Source: Streptomyces sp. NRRL F-5135
GTDB taxonomy: Bacteria; Actinomycetota; Actinomycetes; Streptomycetales; Streptomycetaceae
Length of the DNA stretch: 64,000 nucleotides
NCBI RefSeq assembly: GCF_000719775.1
Contig: NZ_JOHR01000005.1
Location: forward strand, 124,001-188,000
Direction of reading: 5' to 3'
The notes beneath the pieces were generated by a model. It had not been told where the DNA came from. It saw only the letters and a list, made by a program, of their open reading frames with translations, and searched no databases. Below, piece by piece: positions 40,365 to 49,240 of this stretch. Position numbers and translations under genes: made by a program. Numbering within the stretch: the stretch's first letter is position 1; each line of letters starts with the position of its first letter.

Positions 40365-41954
40365 TCAGGCCCAGGTCATCAGGCGGCGGGGCTGCTCCAG
40401 AACCGCCGCCACATCCGCCAGGACCTTGGAACCCAGCTCGCCGTCGACCAGGCGGTGATCGAAGGAAAGGGCGAGCGTGGTGACCTGGCGCGGCTTGACC
40501 GTGCCCTTGTGGACCCAGGGCTGCGGCTTGATCGCTCCGACGGCCAGGATCGCGGACTCGCCCGGGTTCAGGATCGGCGTACCGGTGTCCACGCCGAAGA
40601 CGCCGACGTTCGTGATCGTGACCGTGCCGCCCTGCATGGCGGCGGGTGTCGTGCGGCCCTCGCGAGCCGTGGACACCAGCTCGCCGAGCGCCTCGGCCAG
40701 TTGGGGGAGCGTCTTGTCGTGCGCGTCCTTGATGTTCGGGACGATCAGGCCGCGCGGAGTGGCCGCCGCGATGCCCAGGTTGACGTAGTGCTTGACCACG
40801 ATCTCCTGGCTGGCCTCGTCCCAGCTGGCGTTGACCTCGGGGTGGCGCTTGACCGCCACGAGGAGCGCCTTGGCCACGAACAGCAGCGGGTTGACCCGCA
40901 GTCCCGCCATGTCCGGGTCGGACTTCAGCCGCTCGACCAGCTTCATCGTGCGCGTCACGTCCACGGTGACGAACTCGGTGACGTGCGGTGCGGTGTAGGC
41001 GCTGGTCACCATGGCGGCGGCGGTGGCCTTCCGTACCCCCTTCACGGGGATACGGGTCTCCCGGCCGGCCGCGCCCGCCACGCCCGCCAGGCCCTCCGCG
41101 ACCGTCGGCTGCCCGGGGGCTGCCGGAGCGGCGGAAGCCGGAGCAGCCGCCGGAGCCGGAGTCGCGGGGGCCGGGGCGGGGGGCGCCGTGGCCGCGTGGA
41201 CGTCCTCGCGGGTGATGATGCCGCCCGGGCCGGTCGGGGTGATCATGGCCAGATCGACCCCGAGGTCCTTGGCGAGCTTGCGCACCGGGGGCTTGGCCAG
41301 CGGGCGGGCCCGGGCGGTGTCGGCGGCGACGCCGGCACGGGCCGTACGGTCCGCGCCGCCGTGCCCGTTCAGCTCCGCCTGCACCGCACCCGCGCCCGCG
41401 GTCGTGTCCGCGGCCGTACCGGAGGTCTCGGACCCGGCGGATCCGCCGGGCGCGCCCGGTGCCGACTGGCCCGGCACCGGCACGCCCCGGCGCGGGCGGC
41501 GCTTCGTGGACGACGCGGCGACTCCGTACCCCACCAGGACGGGCTGCCGTGCCGGTGACTCGGCGGTCCCGGCCGCCTCTGCCACCTCGGCCGAAGCCGG
41601 TTCTTCCCCTGCCACAGGTGCCACGGGGGCCATGGAAGCCTCGGGGGCCACGGAAGCCTCTCCGCTGCCCGGCGCCACGTCCACCGTGATGATCGGCACC
41701 CCGACGTCGACCGTCGTGCCTTCCGGGAAACGCAGCTCGTGCACGACACCGTCGTACGGGATGGGAAGTTCGACCGCCGCTTTCGCGGTCTCGACCTCGC
41801 ACACCACCTGGCCGTCCGTGACGGGGTCCCCGGGCTGTACGTACCACTTCAGGATCTCGGCCTCGGTGAGCCCCTCGCCCACGTCGGGCATCGTGAACTC
41901 ACGGAAGCGGGCGGCGGAGCCGGCGGCCGCGGAGGTGTCAGCAGTCATGGTCAC
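40365..41954 (-). CDS. bkdC: Branched-chain 2-oxoacid dehydrogenase E2 (dihydrolipoyl acyltransferase)
   Basis: 529 residues. It transfers the branched acyl group to CoA, giving starter units for branched fatty acids and polyketides. The lipoyl domain (about 18-95) carries Lys58 in EVETAKAAVE. After an Ala/Pro/Glu-rich linker comes the E1/E3-binding domain (PPVRKLAKDLGVDLAMI, GGIITREDV). The catalytic domain (about 290-529) ends with His/Asp in LSFDHRLVDGELG. Start GTG 41954 or ATG 41948; both follow AGGAG. It is the third gene of the E1alpha-E1beta-E2 operon, 8 bp after E1beta. Confidence 0.93.
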   Translation of the reverse strand: MTMTADTSAAAGSAARFREFTMPDVGEGLTEAEILKWYVQPGDPVTDGQVVCEVETAKAAVELPIPYDGVVHELRFPEGTTVDVGVPIITVDVAPGSGEASVAPEASMAPVAPVAGEEPASAEVAEAAGTAESPARQPVLVGYGVAASSTKRRPRRGVPVPGQSAPGAPGGSAGSETSGTAADTTAGAGAVQAELNGHGGADRTARAGVAADTARARPLAKPPVRKLAKDLGVDLAMITPTGPGGIITREDVHAATAPPAPAPATPAPAAAPASAAPAAPGQPTVAEGLAGVAGAAGRETRIPVKGVRKATAAAMVTSAYTAPHVTEFVTVDVTRTMKLVERLKSDPDMAGLRVNPLLFVAKALLVAVKRHPEVNASWDEASQEIVVKHYVNLGIAAATPRGLIVPNIKDAHDKTLPQLAEALGELVSTAREGRTTPAAMQGGTVTITNVGVFGVDTGTPILNPGESAILAVGAIKPQPWVHKGTVKPRQVTTLALSFDHRLVDGELGSKVLADVAAVLEQPRRLMTWA

Positions 41955-41962
41955 GGCACTCC

Positions 41963-42943
41963 TCAGTACGCGAGCGAGCGGTCGACGGCGTCGAGTACCC
42001 GGTCCAGGCCCGGGAGATACTCGTCCTCCAGCCGGGCCGGCGGGTACGGCGCGTGATAGCCGCCCACCCGCAGTACCGGAGCCTCCAGGTGGTAGAAGCT
42101 CCGCTCCGTGATCCGGGCGGCGATCTCCGCGCCCGAGCCGTGGAAGACCGGCGCCTCGTGCACCACGACCAGCCGGCGCGTCTTCTCCACCGAGGCCTGC
42201 ACCGTGTCGAAGTCGATCGGGGAGACCGAGCGCAGGTCCACGACCTCCAGCGACCTGCCCTCCTCGGCCGCCGCCGCGGCCGCCGCCAGACAGACCTTCA
42301 CCATCGGCCCGTAGGCGACGAGCGTGAGGTCGGTGCCCTCCCGCGCCACCCGCGCGGCGTGCAGCGGGCCCGGAATGGCCTCCGTATTGACCTCGGCCTT
42401 GTCCCAGTAGCGCCGCTTGGGCTCGAAGAAGATCACCGGGTCGTCGCTCTGGATGGCCTGCTGCATCATCCAGTACGCGTCGGACGCCGTGGACGGCGAG
42501 ACGATCTTCAGGCCCGCCACGTGCGCGAAGAGCGCCTCGGGCGACTCGCTGTGGTGCTCGACGGCGCCGATGCCGCCGCCGTAGGGGATGCGGACCACGA
42601 CGGGCAGCTTGATCTTGCCCAGCGAGCGGGCGTGCATCTTGGCGAGCTGCGTGACGATCTGGTCGTACGCGGGGAAGACGAACCCGTCGAACTGGATCTC
42701 TGCCACCGGCCGGTAGCCGCGCAGCGCGAGGCCGATGGCCGTGCCGATGATGCCCGACTCGGCGAGCGGGGTGTCGATGACCCGGTCCTCGCCGAAGTCC
42801 TTCTGGAGCCCATCGGTCACCCGGAAGACGCCGCCGAGCTTGCCCACGTCCTCACCCATGATCAGGACCTTGGGGTCGGTCTCCAGCGCCGTGCGCAGTG
42901 ACTCGTTGATCGCCTTGGCGAGCGGAAGCTTCTGTACGGTCAT
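41963..42943 (-). CDS. bkdB: Branched-chain 2-oxoacid dehydrogenase E1 beta subunit
   Basis: 326 residues. With E1 alpha it forms the thiamine-diphosphate decarboxylase. It has the transketolase-type fold: KAINESLRTALETDP, MGEDVGKLGGVFRVT, DTPLAESGIIGTAIGLA (Glu that activates ThDP), and RIPYGGGIGAVEHHSES. The C-terminal domain has VVDLRSVSPIDFDTV and VVVHEAPVFHG. ATG 42943 overlaps the E1alpha stop (ATGA), so the subunits are made in step. A much longer frame continuing upstream is only a shadow of E1alpha. Confidence 0.94.
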   Translation of the reverse strand: MTVQKLPLAKAINESLRTALETDPKVLIMGEDVGKLGGVFRVTDGLQKDFGEDRVIDTPLAESGIIGTAIGLALRGYRPVAEIQFDGFVFPAYDQIVTQLAKMHARSLGKIKLPVVVRIPYGGGIGAVEHHSESPEALFAHVAGLKIVSPSTASDAYWMMQQAIQSDDPVIFFEPKRRYWDKAEVNTEAIPGPLHAARVAREGTDLTLVAYGPMVKVCLAAAAAAAEEGRSLEVVDLRSVSPIDFDTVQASVEKTRRLVVVHEAPVFHGSGAEIAARITERSFYHLEAPVLRVGGYHAPYPPARLEDEYLPGLDRVLDAVDRSLAY

Positions 42944-44355
42944 GACTGGTTGCCCCCCGTGTTCCCGGCCGGCGTGCCGGCACCGGCCGTGACGTCCGCG
43001 TCGTCGGAGTCCGCGAACGACGCCTGATACGCGGCGAACTGCGCGCGCTCCTCGTCCACGAGGGCGTGCCCGTCCGCGTAGACGTGGTCGAAGATCGCCA
43101 GCCCGTCCGGGTCCGGCATGGCCCGTACCGTCTCGCGCACCCGCTTGCCGAGTGCCTCGCTCTCCTCCTCCAGGGCCGCGAAGAACGCCTCGTCGGCCTG
43201 GCCCGCCTTCTCCAGGTACCGGCGCAGCCGCAGGATCGGGTCCTTGGCCTCCCAGGCCGCCCGCTCCTCGTCGGCCCGGTACTTGGTCGGGTCGTCGGAG
43301 GTGGTGTGCGCGCCCATCCGGTACGTGAACGCCTCCACCAGCATCGGCCCCTCGCCCCGGCGCACGCGTTCCAGCGCGGCGCGGGTCACGGCCAGGCAGG
43401 CGAGGACGTCGTTGCCGTCGACCCGGACACCGGGGAAGCCGTACCCCTGGGCGCGCTGGTAGAGCGGCACCCGGGTCTGGCGCTCGGTCGGCTCGGAGAT
43501 CGCCCACTGGTTGTTCTGGCAGAAGAAGACCACCGGCGCGTTGTAGACCGCCGAGAAGGTGAACGCCTCGGCGACGTCGCCCTGGCTGGAGGCGCCGTCC
43601 CCGAAGTAGGCGATCACGGCCGAGTCCGCGCCGTCCTTGGCGATGCCCATCGCGTAGCCGGTGGCGTGCAGGGTCTGCGAGCCGATGACGATGGTGTAGA
43701 GGTGGAAGTTGTTGCTGTTGGGGTCCCAGCCGCCGTTGTTCACGCCGCGGAACATGCCCAGCAGGTTGACGGGGTCGACCCCGCGGCACCAGGCGACGCC
43801 GTGCTCGCGGTAGGTCGGGAAGACGTAGTCGTCGTCGTGCAGCGCGCGGCCGGAACCGATCTGGGCCGCCTCCTGGCCCAGCAGTGAGGCCCACAGTCCC
43901 AGTTCGCCCTGGCGCTGGAGCGCGGTGGCCTCGGCGTCGAAGCGGCGGGTGAGGACCATGTCCCGGTACAGCCCGCGCAGTTCCTCGGCCGACAGGTCGA
44001 CGGCGTAGTCAGGGTGCTCGAGGCGTTCCCCCTCGGGGCTGAGCAGCTGGACGAGCGGGGGCTCGGTCTCGGTGCCGTGCTGACCGGTTTTCCCCTGAGC
44101 GGCACCCTGCCGGCCGGCGCCCTGCCGACCCGTGCCGGGCCGGCTCACGCTCTTGCGGCCGGAGCCCTTCGCGGCGGTCTGCGCTTTGGACGTCTTCTTC
44201 GCGGCTGTGCGCTTGGTACCGCCGCCGCTGCCGCCGCTGTTGTTGCTCGTGCTGCTGCCGTCGCTGCCATCGCTGCTACTGCTGCTACCACTGGTGCTGC
44301 TGTTGATGCTGCTGTTACGGCGCGGCCTGCGAGCGGCAGTGCTCTCCACGGTCAC
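42940..44355 (-). CDS. bkdA: Branched-chain 2-oxoacid dehydrogenase E1 alpha subunit with long N-terminal tail
   Basis: 471 residues. The catalytic part begins at about residue 100 (PPLVQLLSPEGERLEHPDY). The ThDP signature is GDGASSQGDVAEAF with NN in FFCQNNQWA. AEEL...YRDMVLTRRFDAEA and HTTSDDPTKYR are the family's active-site and phosphorylation-loop-like segments. The first 100 residues are unusual: a Ser/Gly/Asn tract (about 12-47), then a Lys/Ala/Thr- and Gly/Gln-rich stretch that resembles a disordered basic tail. Family members normally start close to the catalytic part. It is the first gene of the operon. Confidence 0.92.
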   Translation of the reverse strand: MTVESTAARRPRRNSSINSSTSGSSSSSDGSDGSSTSNNSGGSGGGTKRTAAKKTSKAQTAAKGSGRKSVSRPGTGRQGAGRQGAAQGKTGQHGTETEPPLVQLLSPEGERLEHPDYAVDLSAEELRGLYRDMVLTRRFDAEATALQRQGELGLWASLLGQEAAQIGSGRALHDDDYVFPTYREHGVAWCRGVDPVNLLGMFRGVNNGGWDPNSNNFHLYTIVIGSQTLHATGYAMGIAKDGADSAVIAYFGDGASSQGDVAEAFTFSAVYNAPVVFFCQNNQWAISEPTERQTRVPLYQRAQGYGFPGVRVDGNDVLACLAVTRAALERVRRGEGPMLVEAFTYRMGAHTTSDDPTKYRADEERAAWEAKDPILRLRRYLEKAGQADEAFFAALEEESEALGKRVRETVRAMPDPDGLAIFDHVYADGHALVDEERAQFAAYQASFADSDDADVTAGAGTPAGNTGGNQS

Positions 44356-44665
44356 GTGCGTGCTCCTCCGTCTGTCCGGCCCCCGGGGTCCGCCGGGAAC
44401 CAGTGCGGCTCGCCCGTACCGGCCGCGCGCACGGGGTGAGTGCGCCCCGGTCGGGACAGGCGTGACAGGTGCCCCGGCGAGCGCCCTGTCACAGGCACGT
44501 TACCCAGTGGAACGCTTTCCCGCGAAACCCTGCCTGACCTGCAATTTTGATTGGATTTCCAAGTAAACCGGCAAAGTCGGGAACAACCACTGGTCACAGC
44601 CTCGCAGGCCGCCGGAACAACGGCACGTTATCCCGCTGGATCTCCGGCAGGGAAGGGGTGAGTGT
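44356..44665. promoter_or_regulatory. Divergent promoter region of bkd and the NarL-type regulator
   Basis: This 310-bp gap has a strikingly AT-rich core (about 44541-44575) in very GC-rich surroundings. The core includes the palindrome TTGGATTTCCAA (44551-44562). Such a site suits an Lrp/AsnC-type (BkdR-like) or other regulator. Both divergent promoters probably lie here, but no clear -35/-10 pair can be assigned. Confidence 0.45.
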
Positions 44666-45337
44666 GTGAGACTGAATTCTGTGCAGGAAGAACGAAAAAT
44701 CACCGTTTTCCTGGTTGACGACCACGAAGTGGTCCGGCGCGGGGTCCATGAACTCCTCTCGGGTGAGGACGACATCGAGGTCGTCGGGGAGGCGGGGACC
44801 GCCGCCGACGCCACCGCCAGGATTCCGGCGACCCGCCCCGACGTGGCCGTGCTGGACGTACGCCTTCCGGACGGCAGCGGGGTCGAGGTCTGCCGCGAGG
44901 TCCGTTCGCTGGACGAGAACATCAAGTGCCTGATGCTCACGTCGTTCGCCGACGACGAGGCGCTCTTCGACGCGATCATGGCCGGGGCCTCGGGGTACGT
45001 GCTCAAGGCGATCCGGGGCAACGAACTGCTCTCCGCCGTGCGGGACGTGGCGGCCGGGCGGTCGCTGCTGGACCCGGTGACGACCGCCCGGGTGCTGGAG
45101 CGGCTGCGCGGCGGCGCCGGGGCCAAGGACGACAGGCTGGCGGCGCTCACGGAACAGGAGCGCAAGATCCTGGACCTGATCGGCGAGGGCATGACGAACC
45201 GGGCGATAGGCGAGCGGCTGCACCTCGCCGAGAAGACGATCAAGAACTACGTGTCCAGCCTGCTGGCGAAGCTGGGGATGGAGCGACGGTCGCAGGCGGC
45301 GGCCTACGTGGCCCGGATCCAGGCGGAGAAGCGCTGA
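44666..45337 (+). CDS. NarL/LuxR-family response regulator
   Basis: 223 residues. The receiver (about 12-130) has VDDHE, phosphoacceptor Asp in [12 protein letters not shown], the Thr/Ser of MLTSFADDE and Lys in YVLKAIRG. The C-terminal LuxR helix-turn-helix (about 155-215) is [20 protein letters not shown] then [19 protein letters not shown]. The start is GTG 44666 behind AGGGAAGGGG. It has no adjacent sensor kinase, so it is an orphan here. Its divergence from bkd suggests it may control that operon or respond to branched-chain metabolism. Confidence 0.92.
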   Translation: MRLNSVQEERKITVFLVDDHEVVRRGVHELLSGEDDIEVVGEAGTAADATARIPATRPDVAVLDVRLPDGSGVEVCREVRSLDENIKCLMLTSFADDEALFDAIMAGASGYVLKAIRGNELLSAVRDVAAGRSLLDPVTTARVLERLRGGAGAKDDRLAALTEQERKILDLIGEGMTNRAIGERLHLAEKTIKNYVSSLLAKLGMERRSQAAAYVARIQAEKR

Positions 45338-45399
45338 CGGCGGGCGCCGGGCTAAAGGCGCCGGGACGAGGGGGGCTCACCGGCGGCGGGTCGAGCGGC

Positions 45400-45471
45400 C
45401 ACGGACGGCACCGAGGGCACGGACGGCACTGAGGCCACGGACGGCGCTGAGGGCACGGACGGCACGGGGCA
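45400..45471. repeat. Four tandem 18-bp repeats
   Basis: Unit CACGGACGGCACCGAGGG starts at 45400, 45418, 45436 and 45454 with small changes. It lies in the 265-bp gap between the regulator and the FMN-barrel gene. Confidence 0.75.
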
Positions 45472-45602
45472 AGGGCCTTCCGGGGCACGCGTTCGACCCC
45501 GCCCTACCTCGTCGGAGGCCGTTCCAATCGGGACCAACGTCCCCGGATCGAGGGGCCGCCTCCTCTGGCCGTACCCCGTCCGAGCAGCGGAGAGTGGACG
45601 TC

Positions 45603-46019
45603 ATGCTCTCCGAAGAACTCCACGCCGTGCAGTTGCTCACCCGTGTGCCGTACGGGCGGGTGGCGACGAGTATGCGCGCGATGCCGTTCGTGGCGCCGGC
45701 GTGCCACGTGGTGACGGAGGGCACGATCCTGCTCCGGATGCACGCGGGCCTCGGCTACCACCGGGCGTGCGGCGGCGGTGTCGTCGCGTACGGCGCGGAC
45801 AACTTCAGCAGCGCGGCGGCCGAGCAGTGGTCCGTTCAGTTCACGGGGACCATCGAGATCGTCGAGCCGACGGACGCCGAGGTCGAACTGTTCGATTCCA
45901 GGCCGCTCGCGATAGACGGACAACCGTTCGATCCGATCTATATGCACTTTATGCCCCAGCTTGCAGCCGTACACACAGTCGAATACTTCTCGGAGCGACG
46001 AGGGCAATACGTGGCGTGA
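45603..46019 (+). CDS. Pyridoxamine 5'-phosphate oxidase family (split-barrel flavin-binding) protein
   Basis: 138 residues. The fold is a split beta-barrel of the Nim/PNPOx-like group: LLTRVPYGRVATSMRAMPFV, ACHVVTEGTILLRMHAGLGY, WSVQFTGTIEIVEPTD. Such proteins bind FMN, F420 or haem. The C-terminal DPIYMHFMPQLAAVHTVEYF is less typical. ATG 45603 is used with GGAGAG 8 bases upstream. The phosphotransferase gene begins 15 bp after its stop. Confidence 0.8.
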   Translation: MLSEELHAVQLLTRVPYGRVATSMRAMPFVAPACHVVTEGTILLRMHAGLGYHRACGGGVVAYGADNFSSAAAEQWSVQFTGTIEIVEPTDAEVELFDSRPLAIDGQPFDPIYMHFMPQLAAVHTVEYFSERRGQYVA

Positions 46020-46021
46020 TC

Positions 46022-46027
46022 TAACAT
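46022..46027 (+). promoter_or_regulatory. Candidate -10 (TAACAT) for a leaderless phosphotransferase mRNA
   Basis: TAACAT ends 7 bases before GTG 46035, which has no ribosome site. This spacing fits a leaderless transcript. No convincing -35 is visible, so read-through from the upstream gene is an alternative. Confidence 0.35.
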
Positions 46028-46034
46028 CTGGCGA

Positions 46035-47090
46035 GTGCCGCGCTCATATGACTTCGCCGCGCCCGTCGCGGTGACCGCTCCGCCCCTCCGCACGACGGCC
46101 GCCCCGCCCGTCCGTACGCTGCTCCGCCGCTACCGGAACGCGGGCGAGCCCCTGTCCTGCGAACCGGTCACCGAGGGGCTGCTCAACCGCGGCTACCGGC
46201 TCTCGACGACCCGCGGCTCGTACTTCCTGAAGCACCACCTGGACGGCGACCACGAGTCCATTTCCCGCCAACATCGCGCCACGCAGCGGCTCCAGGCGCT
46301 CGGTGTGCCCGTCGCCCCGCCCGTCGAGAACACCGCGGGCGACACGGTCGCGGTCATCGGCGACCGCTGCTACGCCCTGCACCCCTGGATCGAGGGCCGC
46401 CACCGCGACGGCGCCCAGCTCACCACGGCCGCGTCCCGGCGCCTCGGCGCGCTGCTCGGGCGCGTCCACACCTGCCTGGAGCGGGTGATGGAACCGGACC
46501 CGGCGGCGCTCGCGCACGACAGCCCGGACCCCGGCGACACCATGGCCCTCATCGACGAACTGCTGGCACTGGCCCGCGACCGGGCCCCCCGGGACACCTT
46601 CGACACGCTGGCCGAGCACCGGCTGCGGGAGCGCAGGGTGCTGCTGGAACGGCACGCCCACCGCCGGCCGCCGGCGGGCGCGGAACCGGCCACGGGCTGG
46701 GTGCACGGTGACTTCCACCCGCTGAACCTGCTCTACCGGGGCGCGGAGCCCGCCGCGATCATCGACTGGGACCGGCTGGGCGTCCAGCCCCGGGCGGAGG
46801 AGGCGGTCCGGGCGGCGGCGATCTTCTTCGTACGGCCGACGGGCGAGCTGGAGCTGGGGAAGGTACGGGCGTACGCGCGCGCCTACCGCCGCGCGACCGG
46901 CGCCGCCCCCGCCGAACTGGCGGCGGCGGCGCACCGGGTGTGGTGGGAGCGGCTGAACGACTTCTGGATCCTGCGCTGGCGCTACCAGCACGGCGACCGG
47001 CGGGCCGACCCGCTGTTCGCGGCGGTGTCGGCCCTGGCGGTGTGGTGGACGCGGGAGTACGAGGCGGTCGGCGCGGCCTTCACAGGATGA
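46035..47090 (+). CDS. Aminoglycoside-phosphotransferase-like (APH) family kinase
   Basis: 351 residues. APH/choline-kinase fold: GLLNRGYRLSTTRGSYFLKH is the nucleotide loop with the ATP Lys. The catalytic loop is GWVHGDFHPLNLLYRG (Asp in HGDFHPLN) and the metal-binding motif is AIIDWDRLGV. It resembles homoserine-kinase-like and maltokinase-like APH proteins more than clinical resistance enzymes, so a metabolic substrate is likely. Substrate unknown. GTG 46035 may be leaderless. It converges with the Ser/Thr kinase gene. Confidence 0.85.
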   Translation: MPRSYDFAAPVAVTAPPLRTTAAPPVRTLLRRYRNAGEPLSCEPVTEGLLNRGYRLSTTRGSYFLKHHLDGDHESISRQHRATQRLQALGVPVAPPVENTAGDTVAVIGDRCYALHPWIEGRHRDGAQLTTAASRRLGALLGRVHTCLERVMEPDPAALAHDSPDPGDTMALIDELLALARDRAPRDTFDTLAEHRLRERRVLLERHAHRRPPAGAEPATGWVHGDFHPLNLLYRGAEPAAIIDWDRLGVQPRAEEAVRAAAIFFVRPTGELELGKVRAYARAYRRATGAAPAELAAAAHRVWWERLNDFWILRWRYQHGDRRADPLFAAVSALAVWWTREYEAVGAAFTG

Positions 47091-47169
47091 GGGCCGCGCC
47101 GGCGCCGCCGTCCGCCGACGCGCTCCTTCGCCCGTCGCGCTCCTCCACCCGGCGCTCGGCGGGAGCTCG

Positions 47170-48831
47170 TCAGCCGACGGTGCCCGCCGGGTCGCCGGCA
47201 CCCTCCGTGGTGGTTCCGGAGTCGCCGCCGCCGCCCTGGGTCGTCCCCGTCGTGGTCCCGGTGTTCGTGCCGCCCGCGTCGGCACCCTCGCTCGTCCCCG
47301 CGTCGGTGCCCTCGGTCGCGCCCGGGTCGGTGCCCTCCGACGTCCCTTCCGTCACACCCGCGTTGCTGCCCGTGCCCGTGTCGCTGGGCGAGGACGGCGG
47401 CGTCTCCGGCTCGTTCTGCGACGGTCCGGACGGCTGGTTGTTCTCCGGCGCGGGCGGGTAATCGGGGTAGTCGGGCTGCTGGTTGCCGCCGGACGACGAG
47501 GTGTCCTGCTCCTGCGACTCCTCGGACTGCGACGCCGAGGGCGACGGGCTCTCCTCGGTCGTCTCCGACGCGCTCGGGCTGGGCCTCGGAGTCGTGTCCT
47601 TGTCGTTCTGCTGCTTGTCGCCCGTACCGCTCAGCGCGTACGCCACACCGGCGACGACCGCGATCACCGCGAGGGCGACGAAGAGCAGCATCCTGTTCCG
47701 GCCGCCTCCCCCGCCGCGCCGGTAACTCCCGTCGTAGCCGCCGTCGTCGGGGTTCATCGGGGGCAGGATCGAGCCCTGGGGCGTCTCGCCGTGCGCGCCG
47801 TGCGCACCCGGCGCCGGATGGGCCGGCATCGCCGTCGTCGCGGCCATGCCCATCGGGGCGGCGCCGCCCATGTGCGGCTCGACGGCGCCGGTGTTCCAGG
47901 TGCCCGTATGGCCGCCCTGCTGCTGGAGCATCTGGAGGCCGTACTGGACCAGCCCGCGCATCTCCTCCGCGCTCTGGAACCGGTCGTCGGGCTCCTTCGC
48001 GAGCGAGCGCATCACCAGGCCGTCCAGCTCCGGCGGCGCCACGTCCGAGACCTCGGAGGGCGGGACCGGGATGTCCTGGACGTGCTGGTAGACGACCGAG
48101 AGCGGGGTCTCACCGGTGAACGGGGGTCTCAGCGCCAGGAGTTCGTAGAGCAGACAGCCCGTGGCGTACAGGTCGCTGCGGTGGTCGACGGCCTTGCCCA
48201 GCGCCTGCTCCGGCGAGAGGTACTGCGGCGTGCCCATGACCATGCCGGTCTGGGTCATCGTCGACTGCGCGCCGTGCAGGGCACGGGCGATGCCGAAGTC
48301 CATCACCTTCACCGCGCCGGCGTCGGTGATGATCACGTTCGCGGGCTTGATGTCCCGGTGCACGATCCCGTGCTGGTGCGAGTACGCGAGCGCCTCCAGC
48401 ACCCCCGAGACGATGATCAACGCCTGCTCCGGCGGCGGGGCTTCGGCGTTGACGAGCAGGTCCCGGATCGTCCGGCCCTCGACCAGCTCCATGACGATGT
48501 ACGGGACGGTCTGCCCGCCCACCGTGTCCTCGCCCGAGTCGTACACGGCCACCACCGCGTGGTGGTTGAGGCCCGCGACCGACTGCGCCTCACGCGTGAA
48601 CCGCGCCTTGGAGACCGGGTCTTCGGCGAGGTCGGCCCGCAGGAGCTTGACGGCCACGGTGCGGCCGAGCCGTACGTCCTCCGCCGCGAATACCTCGGCC
48701 ATGCCGCCGCGGCCCAGGCGATGGGTCATCCGGTAGCGGCCGTCACCGACCAGCCCGCCGACGAGCCCGCCGTCGCCCCAGGAGTCCGCGGCATCCGGCA
48801 CGCCGCCGCCTGCTTCGGGTTCGGGTGCCAT
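47170..48831 (-). CDS. Membrane Ser/Thr protein kinase (PknB type) with acidic Ser/Thr-rich tail
   Basis: 553 residues. Kinase domain (about 33-295): HRLGRGGMAEVFAAEDVRLG, Lys62 in VAVKLL, GIVHRDIKPANVII, VMDFGIARA, GTPQYLSPEQA. One membrane helix lies near 375-395 (LLFVALAVIAVVAGVAYAL). The extracytoplasmic tail (about 150 residues) is Ser/Glu/Gln- and Thr/Gly/Asp-rich (SEGTDPGATEGTDAG repeats) and has no PASTA or other fold. That makes its outside part look like a stalk rather than a sensor. It is divergent from a second kinase across a 409-bp gap. Confidence 0.92.
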   Translation of the reverse strand: MAPEPEAGGGVPDAADSWGDGGLVGGLVGDGRYRMTHRLGRGGMAEVFAAEDVRLGRTVAVKLLRADLAEDPVSKARFTREAQSVAGLNHHAVVAVYDSGEDTVGGQTVPYIVMELVEGRTIRDLLVNAEAPPPEQALIIVSGVLEALAYSHQHGIVHRDIKPANVIITDAGAVKVMDFGIARALHGAQSTMTQTGMVMGTPQYLSPEQALGKAVDHRSDLYATGCLLYELLALRPPFTGETPLSVVYQHVQDIPVPPSEVSDVAPPELDGLVMRSLAKEPDDRFQSAEEMRGLVQYGLQMLQQQGGHTGTWNTGAVEPHMGGAAPMGMAATTAMPAHPAPGAHGAHGETPQGSILPPMNPDDGGYDGSYRRGGGGGRNRMLLFVALAVIAVVAGVAYALSGTGDKQQNDKDTTPRPSPSASETTEESPSPSASQSEESQEQDTSSSGGNQQPDYPDYPPAPENNQPSGPSQNEPETPPSSPSDTGTGSNAGVTEGTSEGTDPGATEGTDAGTSEGADAGGTNTGTTTGTTQGGGGDSGTTTEGAGDPAGTVG

Positions 48832-49097
48832 CAGTCCTCGCCGTCGTTTCTGTCCGCTCGGAGCCCCCCGCGCGCGATGCGCGTGGTCCTGCGGTGTGTC
48901 GTGTGTCTCAGAGGGTGATTCAGAGGGTGATTCAAGGGTGGCTGTGCCACATCACGCTACAGCCTTCGTGTGACACGCCGGTCCAGGATGGACCGGCCAT
49001 GAAACTAGCTGCGGCGGCGCACATGCAAATTCCATGTGTTTCCTGTAACGCTTCCGGGACGCTTGGCATGCGTACGGTCACGGAACGGGCACCTGGC

Positions 49098-49125
49098 TTG
49101 ACGTGTCCGGGCCCTCGGGCAGACT
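49098..49125 (+). promoter_or_regulatory. Candidate vegetative promoter of the PASTA-like kinase
   Basis: TTGACG (49098-49103) and CAGACT (49120-49125) with a 16-bp spacer are close to the Streptomyces housekeeping consensus. The leader would be about 108 bases. The remaining 48832-49240 sequence must hold the opposing kinase promoter, but I cannot place it. Confidence 0.45.
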
Positions 49126-49240
49126 GGGCGCGTAATCTTGGCCCGATTTAACGGGGTCGTGTGCTGTCCGTCCGCCCGGCCGGTCGGAACGGACGGCGCG
49201 TTCAGTACGGAGCGTCAGCGCGCCGAGGGGGAGCACAGTC

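Noticed and set aside
42944..43894. Longer version of the E1beta protein
   Set aside because: The extension is an Arg/Gly/Pro shadow of E1alpha. ATG 42943 gives the exact family start.
45709..45723. parS-like GTGCCACGTGGTGAC
   Set aside because: It keeps only the CCACGTGG core and differs at several parS positions.
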